This document shows, in pieces, positions 1 to 5,782 of a stretch of 5,782 nucleotides of DNA. Source of the stretch: an uncultured Lachnospiraceae bacterium (GTDB lineage Bacteria > Bacillota > Clostridia > Lachnospirales > Lachnospiraceae); the NCBI GenBank assembly GCA_937915975.1, contig CALGGL010000284.1, forward strand, positions 1-5,782. Direction: 5' to 3'. Under the pieces are notes generated by a model. It was not told the DNA's origin, did not search any database, and saw only the letters and a list, made by a program, of their open reading frames with translations. Each line of letters starts with the position of its first letter. Positions within the stretch are counted from its first letter, which is position 1. Position numbers and translations under genes: made by a program.

Positions 1-60
1 GAAGCCGCCAGAACCCCGGAGAAACTTATTGAAGTCAGCAACCGTCCGGAGGAGGAATGA
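1..60 (+). CDS. 3' end of an unidentified upstream gene (partial)
   Basis: An open frame enters from the left edge and gives 19 residues ending RPEEE before a TGA at 58-60. The TGA overlaps the ATG at 57-59 of the following trpC frame, an ATGA stop-start arrangement typical of translationally coupled operon genes. In many trp operons the gene before trpC is trpD (anthranilate phosphoribosyltransferase), so trpD is a positional guess. The visible residues do not clearly resemble the TrpD C-terminus that I know. At ~55% GC this piece is richer than the rest of the window. It is too short to identify. Confidence 0.35.
   Translation, partial: EAARTPEKLIEVSNRPEEE
48..55 (+). promoter_or_regulatory. 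Shine-Dalgarno sequence of trpC
   Basis: GGAGGAGG is a strong ribosome-binding site lying inside the end of the upstream frame. From its first GGAGG (48-52) the spacing is 4 bases to the ATG at 57 and 7 bases to the ATG at 60. The spacing favours translation starting at 60 (MSVLDD...), although 57 gives the overlapping ATGA. Confidence 0.6.
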
Positions 61-317
61 TGTCTGTTTTGGATGATCTTGCGATGTATGCGAGAGCAAG
101 AGTAAACGAGGACAAACAAAAAATTTGCCTTGACGAAGTAAAGAGGCTTGTAAAGGGAAAAAGACCCGGAGCAGGAGAAGAATTTTACAAAGCGATCGGC
201 GGAAACGGGATCAGCTTCATCTGCGAAGTTAAGAAAGCATCTCCATCCAAAGGGATAATAGATGAAAAATTCGATTATCTTGCCATAGCCAGGGAATATG
301 AAAAAGCAGGAGCAGAT
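57..317 (+). CDS. trpC: Indole-3-glycerol phosphate synthase, N-terminal fragment
   Basis: TrpC closes the indole ring in tryptophan synthesis, converting 1-(2-carboxyphenylamino)-1-deoxyribulose 5-phosphate to indole-3-glycerol phosphate. It is a cytosolic TIM-barrel enzyme of about 260 residues. Only ~87 are visible here: the N-terminal helices (SVLDDLAMYARARV) and the first barrel strand with the family signature EVKKASPSKG at residues 57-66. By family alignment E57 and K59 match the catalytic Glu and Lys. The fragment continues through FDYLAIAREYEKAGAD, where the family continues with A-I-S-V-L-T-E. Here the frame instead runs into unrelated residues (RRNTYLYVSWIP) and stops at 354-356. 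The remaining two thirds, with the other catalytic residues, are absent, so the piece cannot encode an active enzyme. The start may be 57 or 60. Identification is firm; the truncation is most simply a chimeric join. Confidence 0.85.
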
Positions 318-1260
318 AGAAGAAATACCTATTTATATGTTTCTTGGATTCCTTGAAAGCGGTAAAACAACCTTTGCAAAGGAAACTCTTATTGACAGAA
401 ATTTTACTGAAGGTGAGCCTACTTTACTTCTTGTATGTGAGGAAGGCATAGAGGAGTATGATGAAGAGGATTTAAGAAAGAGAAATATTTTTGTTGAATA
501 TATCGAGGATAAGGATATCGATACGGAGCATTTTCTTGATTTGCAGGAAAAATATAAGCCGACGAGGGTTATGATAGAGTATAACGGAACATGGAAGATG
601 GATAAGCTTTTTTCTGTCAGAGTTCCGAAGGGCTGGACCATAGTTCAGGTTATAACCTTTGTTGATGCACAGACCTTTGACGTATATATAGCCAATATGA
701 AAGCTATGATGATGGAACAGCTTTCAACAGCGGATATGATTATATTTAACCGATGCGATGAAAATACCAAAAAGGCTGAGTACAGAAGAAGCTTAAGAGC
801 AGTTAACAGAAGAGCTCAGGTTATATTTGAAAATAAGGACGGTCTTGCCGAAGTCGGTGATGATGAAGTTTTCCTTCCTTATGATATCAATCAACCGGTT
901 ATAGAGCTTGAAGAAGAGGACTTTGGTCTGTTTTATATAGATGCCTGTGATAATCCGGATAAATATGTAGGTAAGAAGGTTCATTTTAAAGCGATGGTTC
1001 ATAAGCCTAAGGAATATAAGGAAAATGAATTTGTACCCGGAAGATTTGCAATGACCTGCTGTGCGGATGATATTGCATTTGTCGGTTTTAAAGCATATTA
1101 TGCAGGCGCAAAGAAGCTTAAGGACAGACAATGGGTTATGGTAACAGGAGAGGTTGGTAAAGAATATTATCCCGAATTTCAGGGTGACGGACCTGTTATT
1201 AAGGTTTCCGAGGTAGCCATGACCTCACCTGCAAGTGAAGAACTGGTTTATTTTAATTAA
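298..1260 (+). CDS. CobW/COG0523-family GTPase, 5' end probably missing
   Basis: This is a G3E-type P-loop GTPase related to CobW, HypB and UreG, a class involved in metal delivery or metal homeostasis. The metal and partner cannot be told from sequence. Numbering from the ATG at 298, strand 1 plus Walker A is IPIYMFLGFLESGKTTF, with GFLESGKT at 17-24. IEYNG (93-97) fits the ExxG/Walker B region, and NRCD (151-154) takes the place of the NKxD guanine-specificity motif. The CxCC metal-binding motif typical of CobW proteins is absent. The C-terminal part (~215-310, with GRFAMTCCADD at 248-258 and WVMVTGEV at 279-286) is not a CobW_C domain. It resembles the OB-like C-terminal domain of TIGR03943/DUF1980 proteins, which often neighbour permeases. 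The first ~6 residues come from trpC sequence across the suspected join, so the native start codon is probably lost; homologues begin only a few residues before the IPIY strand. Stop at 1258-1260. Confidence 0.8.
   Translation: MKKQEQIEEIPIYMFLGFLESGKTTFAKETLIDRNFTEGEPTLLLVCEEGIEEYDEEDLRKRNIFVEYIEDKDIDTEHFLDLQEKYKPTRVMIEYNGTWKMDKLFSVRVPKGWTIVQVITFVDAQTFDVYIANMKAMMMEQLSTADMIIFNRCDENTKKAEYRRSLRAVNRRAQVIFENKDGLAEVGDDEVFLPYDINQPVIELEEEDFGLFYIDACDNPDKYVGKKVHFKAMVHKPKEYKENEFVPGRFAMTCCADDIAFVGFKAYYAGAKKLKDRQWVMVTGEVGKEYYPEFQGDGPVIKVSEVAMTSPASEELVYFN
306..320. other. Probable chimeric junction (trpC to GTPase gene)
   Basis: TrpC similarity in frame 57 holds through the codon for Asp87 (315-317) and then stops. 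In the other frame, GTPase-family similarity becomes recognisable from IEEIPIYMFLGF (from ~316). The join therefore falls near GCAGGAGCAGATAGA, which may be shared microhomology. GC changes from ~44% (1-317) to ~37% (361-660) by hand count. The ATG at 298 used by the second frame is simply trpC sequence and has no properly spaced ribosome-binding site. An assembly or library chimera is the simplest reading. A genuine deletion or rearrangement is possible. Confidence 0.75.
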
Positions 1261-1367
1261 ATATTGTTCACAATTAAAACAAATTTTTATCAAAAATCTG
1301 TCAAATATTAATTTTATTATGTGTTTAAATTAATAATATATTATCACCTGACATTGTAAAACAGTAA
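1261..1367. other. AT-rich intergenic gap, presumed htrA promoter region
   Basis: These bases separate the GTPase gene from htrA and are very AT-rich. Several -10-like stretches are present (for example TATTAT at 1315-1320 and TATATT at 1337-1342), along with a 12-base perfect palindrome ATAATATATTAT at 1333-1344. None has a convincing -35 box at 16-18 bases. The attttt/aaaaat pairing at 1283-1297 has no GC and is a poor terminator. A promoter for htrA is likely here by position, but I cannot place it. Confidence 0.3.
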
Positions 1368-2675
1368 ATGCCGGATGACGGAAAGGAAGTAGATGTTACA
1401 ATGGAATATGAAGTAGTTGAGAAAAAGGGTAAGGCAGGCAGATTTTTTAAGAAGACTGTTGCGGTTATTATGACTGCGGTTGTTTTCGGCGGCGTGGCAG
1501 GAGGAGTATTTAATCTTGTTGCATCGGACAAGCTAAACGGCATAACGGAAAAAAAGGGTATCGGAGAAATAGTAAGTGATGCGATATCTGATATGAATGC
1601 CGTTGAGAAAGAAAGTGAAGATAAAAAGACTGAGGAAGAAACTGACGGAGTTATTCAGACTGCATCGGTAGCAGATAACAGTGATAACAGCGGAGCACTT
1701 GATGTTTCAGGTATTGCCGAAAGTGTTATGCCGTCCATAGTTGCCATAAATGTCAAGGCTATTCAGGAGGTTGACCAGGGAATCTTCGGTTCATATCAAT
1801 ATGAGGCTGAAGGTGCAGGTTCAGGTATTATAATAGGTGAAAATGATACTGAGCTTTTGATTGTAACAAATAATCATGTGGTTTCTTCTGCTGAAACCGT
1901 TTCCGTTGAATTCGCAGACGGCGAAAGCTACGAAGCAAAGGTAAAGAGTGTTGATTCAAGCTATGATTTGGCTATAGTTGTTGTACCGCTTGACAGTATA
2001 TCTGATGATACAAAGGGTGCAATAAGAGTTGCCAATATCGGAAGCTCGGATGACCTTAAGGTAGGCGAGCAGGTTGTTGCCATAGGAAATGCACTTGGTT
2101 ACGGACAATCTGTAACAACAGGTATAGTAAGTGCAAAGGAAAGAACAACAGATACCAATGATTTACCGCTTATTCAAACAGATGCGGCTATCAATCCGGG
2201 TAACAGCGGTGGTGCTCTTTTAAATATGAACGGCGAGGTAGTCGGTATTAACTCTTCAAAATATGCCTCAACAGAGGTTGAAGGTATGGGATATGCCATT
2301 CCTATGAGTGAGGTTGAGGAAATAATTGATGGTATGGTTTCAAGAAAAACCAGAGAAAAGGTTGAAGAAAAAAATCAGGCAAGCCTCGGTATCAGATGCG
2401 GAACAGTAACCTCAGATGCTTCAGAGCTTTACGGTATACCTACAGGTGTACTTGTATCAGAGGTTTTAGATGGCTCGGCAGCCCAAAATGCCGGTATCAA
2501 AAAGAATTATGTAATAACAAGATTTGACGGACAGTCAGTATCTACAGCAGAAGGTCTGGTAGACCTTCTCGAATACTACAGAGCCGGCGAAAAAGTCGAG
2601 GTAACCGTAAAATACCTAAAGGACAACGAATACGTAGAAGACACCATCATAGTAAAACTCGGCAGGAAAAACTAA
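1368..2675 (+). CDS. htrA: HtrA/DegP-type serine protease, membrane-anchored, one PDZ domain
   Basis: This is a trypsin-fold quality-control protease that degrades misfolded exported proteins outside the membrane. Numbering from the ATG at 1368 (435 aa): a short charged cytoplasmic N-terminus; a transmembrane anchor at ~30-52 (TVAVIMTAVVFGGVAGGVFN); an acidic, low-complexity linker at ~65-112; the protease domain at ~113-325; and one PDZ domain at ~337-432. The catalytic triad is intact: His170 (VTNNHVV), Asp200 (SSYDLAIV) and Ser280 (NPGNSGGAL). Length and order match Gram-positive HtrA proteins. The start is uncertain: the ATG at 1368 directly follows an in-frame TAA and has no Shine-Dalgarno. 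The in-frame ATG at 1401 has AAGGAAG (1383-1389) 11 bases upstream and would give 424 aa without changing any domain. It converges on the dehydratase-like gene. No partner gene, such as a two-component regulator, is visible. Confidence 0.92.
   Translation: MPDDGKEVDVTMEYEVVEKKGKAGRFFKKTVAVIMTAVVFGGVAGGVFNLVASDKLNGITEKKGIGEIVSDAISDMNAVEKESEDKKTEEETDGVIQTASVADNSDNSGALDVSGIAESVMPSIVAINVKAIQEVDQGIFGSYQYEAEGAGSGIIIGENDTELLIVTNNHVVSSAETVSVEFADGESYEAKVKSVDSSYDLAIVVVPLDSISDDTKGAIRVANIGSSDDLKVGEQVVAIGNALGYGQSVTTGIVSAKERTTDTNDLPLIQTDAAINPGNSGGALLNMNGEVVGINSSKYASTEVEGMGYAIPMSEVEEIIDGMVSRKTREKVEEKNQASLGIRCGTVTSDASELYGIPTGVLVSEVLDGSAAQNAGIKKNYVITRFDGQSVSTAEGLVDLLEYYRAGEKVEVTVKYLKDNEYVEDTIIVKLGRKN
1383..1389 (+). 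promoter_or_regulatory. Possible Shine-Dalgarno for an htrA start at 1401
   Basis: AAGGAAG lies 11 bases before the in-frame ATG at 1401, which is rather far but usable. The ATG at 1368 has nothing comparable upstream (ACAGTAA). This favours 1401 as the real start. However, the codons between 1368 and 1401 (PDDGKEVDVT) also look plausible as coding sequence. Confidence 0.4.
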
Positions 2676-2738
2676 TCCTTCCTCACGGTATACTCCGGTT
2701 TCCCGCATAGAGTGGGTATCATGTTACCGCGTATATAT

Positions 2739-2760
2739 AACTTCACACCATGAAGTTTTT
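2739..2760 (+). terminator. Weak intrinsic terminator candidate after htrA
   Basis: AACTTCA (2739-2745) pairs with TGAAGTT (2751-2757) across the five-base loop CACCA. Together with the next bases this gives a run of five T (2756-2760). It is oriented to stop htrA transcription 64 bases after the stop codon. The stem has only two G-C pairs and the T-run is short, so termination would be weak unless helped by the larger hairpins around it. Confidence 0.4.
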
Positions 2761-2776
2761 CCAAATAGAAAAGTAT

Positions 2777-2980
2777 ACAGAAAAAGAAAAAAGATAGGCT
2801 GTTACAACTTTTCGCCCGATTTGTGTAAAATCAGCAACGAATACTTGAAGATATTCGCTCAGAAACCGAACTGTTTGAGCGAAGCGAGTTTTCGGTTTCG
2901 TGCGAATATCGAAAGTATGAGTGCTCTGATTTCACAAATTGATGGTGTGTTGTAACAGCCTATCTGTTTTTCTTTTCTGT
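2777..2980. repeat. Inner ~204-base imperfect palindrome, MITE-like candidate
   Basis: The ends are near-identical inverted repeats of 32 bases. ACAGAAAAAG...GATAGGCTGTTACAAC (2777-2808) matches the reverse complement of 2949-2980 with one small offset, and the inner 17 bases (2792-2808 with 2949-2965) match perfectly. Pairing continues inward in blocks: ATTTGTG 2819-2825 with 2933-2939; AAATCAG 2828-2834 with 2926-2932; ATACTT 2841-2846 with 2913-2918; GATATTCGC 2850-2858 with 2902-2910; GAAACCGAA 2862-2870 with 2891-2899. A loop lies at ~2873-2886. It encodes no protein. The layout resembles a non-autonomous palindromic repeat or a MITE, but no target-site duplication is evident and I do not recognise the family. 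Its transcript would form a long hairpin from either strand. Confidence 0.75.
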
Positions 2981-3069
2981 CTTAAAAAGACTATATGACA
3001 TTTCCTGTTGGCAGAAGCTTTCATATCGGTCATCATGCGGGAAACCGGAGTATACCGTGAGAGAGGGGG

Positions 3070-5732
3070 TTATACAGCTTCTTCGCTGGTGTCCTGCATG
3101 TTTTTGCGTGCGGTTGCAAGCATAAGCTTGATACGGTTAACCTGATTTACTTCGGATGCTCCGGGATCATAGTCGATTGCGACTATGTTGGCTTCTGGGT
3201 AGGACTTTCTTAACTCTTTGATTACGCCCTTGCCTACGATGTGGTTAGGCAGGCATGCAAATGGCTGACAGCAGACAATGTTGCCGGCGCCGCTCTTAAT
3301 GAGCTCAACCATTTCACCTGTTAAGAACCAGCCCTCACCGGTTTGGTTACCGATTGATACGATAGGTCTTGCATAGTCCGCAAGCTTGGTTATATGTACA
3401 GGCGGTTCAAAACGCTTGCTCTTTTTAAGCTCGTCACGAAGAGGCTTACGAAGAACCTCAAGCGCCCATATGCCAAGATTAGCTTTGTTAGCTGAACTCT
3501 TGGATTTGCCTAAAAATTCATATTTGTAGTTGTTATTGTAGAAGCAGTACATGAAGAAATCAAGTAAATCCGGCATAACTGCTTCGGCACCCTCTGATTC
3601 AAGAAGCTCAACTAAATGATTGTTGGCAGATGGGAGGAATTTAACAAGAATTTCTCCAACTATACCTACACGTGGACGTCTTTCTTCTTCGTTGAGTGGG
3701 AGATTGTCAAAGTCGTGAATTATGCCTTTGATAATCTTCTTGTATCCACGTCCACCGTCTTTGATACTCTTAATGCAAATCTTTTCCCATTTTCTATGAA
3801 GCTTATCGGCAGAACCCTTAACCTTTTCATATGGTCTTGTTCTGTATAAAACTCTCATAAATAAATCTCCGTAGATAATTGCCTGTAAAGCAAGCTTGAC
3901 GGTTTTAATTGTGAATTTAAAGCCGGAGTTTTGCTCAAAGCCCTGAACACTTAAGGCTATAACAGGAATCTGTCCGTAGCCTGCCTTTGCAAGGGCACGT
4001 CTTATAAATCCCACGTAGTTGGTTGCACGACATCCACCACCGGTTTGAGTCATAACAACCGCAAGCTTATTTACATCATATTTACCTGAATTGATTGCAT
4101 GCATAAGCTGTCCTACTACGATAAGAGAAGGGTAGCAGGCATCATTATTTACATATTTAAGACCTGTATCAACGACCTCTTTGTTGGCGTCCGGAAGCAT
4201 AACGATATTGAGCCCCATCTGGCTGAATGCCGGTTCAAGTATGTTGAAATGTATAGGTGACATCTGTGGAACCAAAACAGTATAGTCCTTCATATCCTGA
4301 GTGAACTCAATTCTGTTAATTGCACTTGATACGGGACAAGGTACAAAGTGGCGCTTGCGTCTTACGTTTACAGCACTGATTAATGAACGTATACGTATTC
4401 TTGCCGCACCTAAGTTGCTTACCTCATCTATCTTAAGTACGGTATATATCTTTCCTGAATTGGTAAGTATATCATTTACACAGTCTGTTGTTACGGCATC
4501 AAGACCGCAGCCAAAGGAATTAAGCTGGATAAGCTCAAGGTTCTTACTTGTCTTAACGTAGTTGGCCGCTTTGTAAAGACGGGAGTGGTACATCCACTGG
4601 TCGGATACGATAAGAGGTCTTTCCACTTCGCCCAAGTGAGCAACCGAATCCTCTGTAAGCACAGCTATATCAAAGGAATTGATAAGCTCAGGAAGTCCGT
4701 GGTTGATCTCAGGATCAATATGATATGGACGACCTGCAAGAACGATACCTATTTTATCATTTTCCTCAAGGTATTTGATGGTTTCATCACCTTTATTTTT
4801 TATATCCTCCTTAACCGCATCCGCCTCAACGAAAGCAGCATCAACAGCATCAGATATTTCCTGCATGGTTACATCTGTATATTTCTTAAATTCACGCATA
4901 AGACGTTCCTTTAGAGCCTGTTTGTTATCGAGGGAAAGGAAAGGTCTTATGTAGGTTATATCCGGATCGCTTAATTCTTCCATATTGTTCTTGATGTTTT
5001 CAGCGTAGGAAGTAACAATAGGACAGTTGTAGTGGTTATTTGCATCAGGAGTTTCGTTTCTCTCGTAAGGAATACAAGGATAGAAAATTGTCTTTATGCC
5101 CTGTTTTAATAACCACATTACATGACCGTGTGCAATCTTAGCAGGATAACACTCGGACTCACTCGGTATGGATTCTATTCCCAGGGTATAAATGTCTCTT
5201 GATGACTTAGGTGAGAGTACAACCCTGTATCCGAGCTTGGTTAAAAATGTAAACCAAAACGGGTAGTTCTCGTACATATTAAGAACTCTCGGAACACCTA
5301 TAACTCCACGCGATGCCTCTGCCTCGGAAAGAGGCTCATATTGGAACAATCTGTTAAATTTATATTCAAATAAGTTTGGAACATTGTTTGCATTCTTCTT
5401 TAAACCAAGTCCCTTTTCACATCTGTTACCTGAAATAAAACGTCTTCCGCCTGAGAATTTGTTTATGGTAAGAAGACAATTATTGGTACATCCCTTACAT
5501 CTTGCCATACTTGTTTCGTAGGTAAGATTTTCAATATCCTCGCGGGAAAGCATAGTTGTTTTAGCACCTTCTTCATATCTGTCTCTTGCGATAAGAGCAG
5601 CACCGAAAGCACCCATTATACCGGCTATATCCGGACGTATAGCTTCACGACCCGATATAAGCTCAAAGCTTCTTAAAACGGCGTCATTGTAAAATGTACC
5701 GCCCTGGACAACTATATTTTTACCCAGTGATT
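3070..5732 (-). CDS. 2-hydroxyacyl-CoA dehydratase activase-related protein, C-terminal part (5' truncated by contig end)
   Basis: This belongs to the giant (~1400 aa) clostridial proteins that join two BadF/BcrA-type ATPase domains to a DUF2229/2-hydroxyglutaryl-CoA dehydratase-like region. They are related to the ATP-driven electron activators of radical 2-hydroxyacyl-CoA dehydratases; the exact substrate is unknown. About 886 codons remain. The Met at 5616 is internal: the 38 codons before it ([17 protein letters not shown]...[16 protein letters not shown]) are the conserved end of the second ATPase domain. Numbering from that Met: a CxxCxxxC set, C40, C43, C47, plus C66, a likely iron-sulfur site; DUF2229 from ~105 ([30 protein letters not shown]); [13 protein letters not shown] at 295-307; SFGCGLD at 367-373; a second dehydratase-like lobe from ~446 ([38 protein letters not shown]); and a late cysteine cluster, [11 protein letters not shown], at 782-792. 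No frameshift is seen. Stop at 3070-3072. The apparent upstream stop is adapter-derived. Confidence 0.88.
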
Positions 5733-5782
5733 AGATCGGAAGAGCACACGTCTGAACTCCAGTCACGATCAGATCTCGTATG
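5733..5782 (+). other. Illumina TruSeq adapter with index GATCAG (sequencing artefact)
   Basis: Starting at 5733, AGATCGGAAGAGCACACG and the following bases to 5766 match the 34-base TruSeq read-1 3' adapter. Bases 5767-5772 are the six-base index GATCAG, which is TruSeq index 9. ATCTCGTATG (5773-5782) is the start of the P7-side constant sequence. The first A (5733) is the A-tail position of the ligation. This stretch is synthetic and should be trimmed; genomic sequence ends at 5732. Confidence 0.98.

Larger units (their letters stand above)
2683..3060. repeat. Outer 26-base perfect inverted repeat (arms 2683-2708 and 3035-3060)
   Basis: The left arm starts TCACGGTATACTCCGG and ends TTTCCCGCAT. 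The right arm, ATGCGGGAAACC to ATACCGTGA, is its exact reverse complement over 26 bases, or 27 counting C2682-G3061. Pairing continues imperfectly outward to the two stop codons: TAA, a pyrimidine run, then TCACGG on either strand. The arms end 7 bases after the htrA stop and 9 bases from the stop of the opposing gene. Neither arm is followed outward by a T-run, so the pair is not a standard intrinsic terminator. It could be the terminal repeats of a small element, or one palindrome split by an insertion. No clear target-site duplication is seen. Confidence 0.85.
2676..3069. other. Gene-free convergent intergenic region with nested palindromes
   Basis: About 394 bases lie between the stop codons of the converging htrA and dehydratase-like genes, and no open frame looks like a protein. 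The region is built of nested inverted repeats: an outer perfect pair (2683-2708 with 3035-3060), a small hairpin (2739-2757) and an inner long hairpin (2777-2980). The spacers 2709-2738 and 2981-3034 show nothing recognisable beyond a 5-bp GTCTT/AAGAC hairpin at 2979-2991. Because both flanking genes read into it, both transcripts could fold into long stem-loops here. Confidence 0.8.

Noticed and set aside
333..641. Minus-strand open frame of 102 codons opposite the GTPase gene
   Set aside because: It is a shadow of a well-supported coding frame, is low in motif content, and has no ribosome-binding site or recognisable family.
57..1260. A genuine trpC-GTPase operon or fusion
   Set aside because: The two frames differ, trpC lacks two thirds of its length and the GTPase lacks a native start, so a functional fusion or operon is not supported.
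1263..1274. ATTGTTCACAAT, a short palindrome with a Rex-like TTCACAA half-site
   Set aside because: Only one half resembles the Rex operator and the spacing is wrong. In such an AT-rich gap this is likely chance.
1283..1297. ATTTTT-ATC-AAAAAT hairpin as a terminator for the GTPase gene
   Set aside because: The stem has no G-C pair and there is no proper downstream T-run, so it would not be stable.
2676..3069. CRISPR array or RNA gene in the convergent intergenic region
   Set aside because: The repeats are inverted, not evenly spaced direct repeats, and there is no tRNA- or rRNA-like sequence. The palindromic element explains the pattern better.
3616..4914. Three plus-strand open frames (3616-3849, 4301-4561, 4585-4914)
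   Set aside because: All lie opposite the strongly conserved dehydratase-like gene, and their translations look like antisense shadows.

Overview
The window looks like a low-to-moderate GC Clostridia contig, most likely Lachnospiraceae-like. This rests on the protein families and their sequence style: an HtrA protease with a short cytoplasmic N-terminus, a CobW-like GTPase of a type I know from that family, and a giant 2-hydroxyacyl-CoA dehydratase activase-like protein. The placement comes from recognition, not a database search. Neither end of the contig should be trusted. The last 50 bases (5733-5782) are an Illumina TruSeq index adapter, not genomic DNA. The first ~317 bases appear to be joined to unrelated sequence in the middle of trpC.

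Layout. Bases 1-60 hold the end of an unidentified upstream reading frame. Bases 57-317 hold the first third of trpC (indole-3-glycerol phosphate synthase), stop-start coupled to that frame. TrpC similarity ends abruptly at ~317, in the middle of a conserved motif. From ~318 the sequence encodes a CobW/COG0523-type GTPase (to 1260) whose own start region seems to be missing. GC content falls from ~44% before the join to ~37% after it, by hand count. A 107-base AT-rich gap follows, then a membrane-anchored HtrA/DegP-type serine protease (1368 or 1401 to 2675).

Bases 2676-3069 contain no gene. They hold a nested palindromic structure. A perfect 26-base inverted repeat sits against the 3' ends of the two converging genes, and inside it lies a ~204-base imperfect hairpin with 32-base ends that resembles a MITE or other palindromic repeat element. 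On the minus strand, 5732 down to 3070 encodes the C-terminal ~886 residues of a 2-hydroxyacyl-CoA dehydratase activase-related protein. Its N-terminal ATPase domains lie beyond the contig end. The in-frame stop that appears upstream is created by the adapter.

The genes do not form one pathway. The GTPase and htrA share a strand but are separated by an AT-rich gap, htrA and the dehydratase-like gene converge, and trpC is probably foreign to this locus. I see no novel multi-gene system. The most noteworthy points are the nested palindromic intergenic element and the two assembly artefacts, which would mislead automatic annotation.
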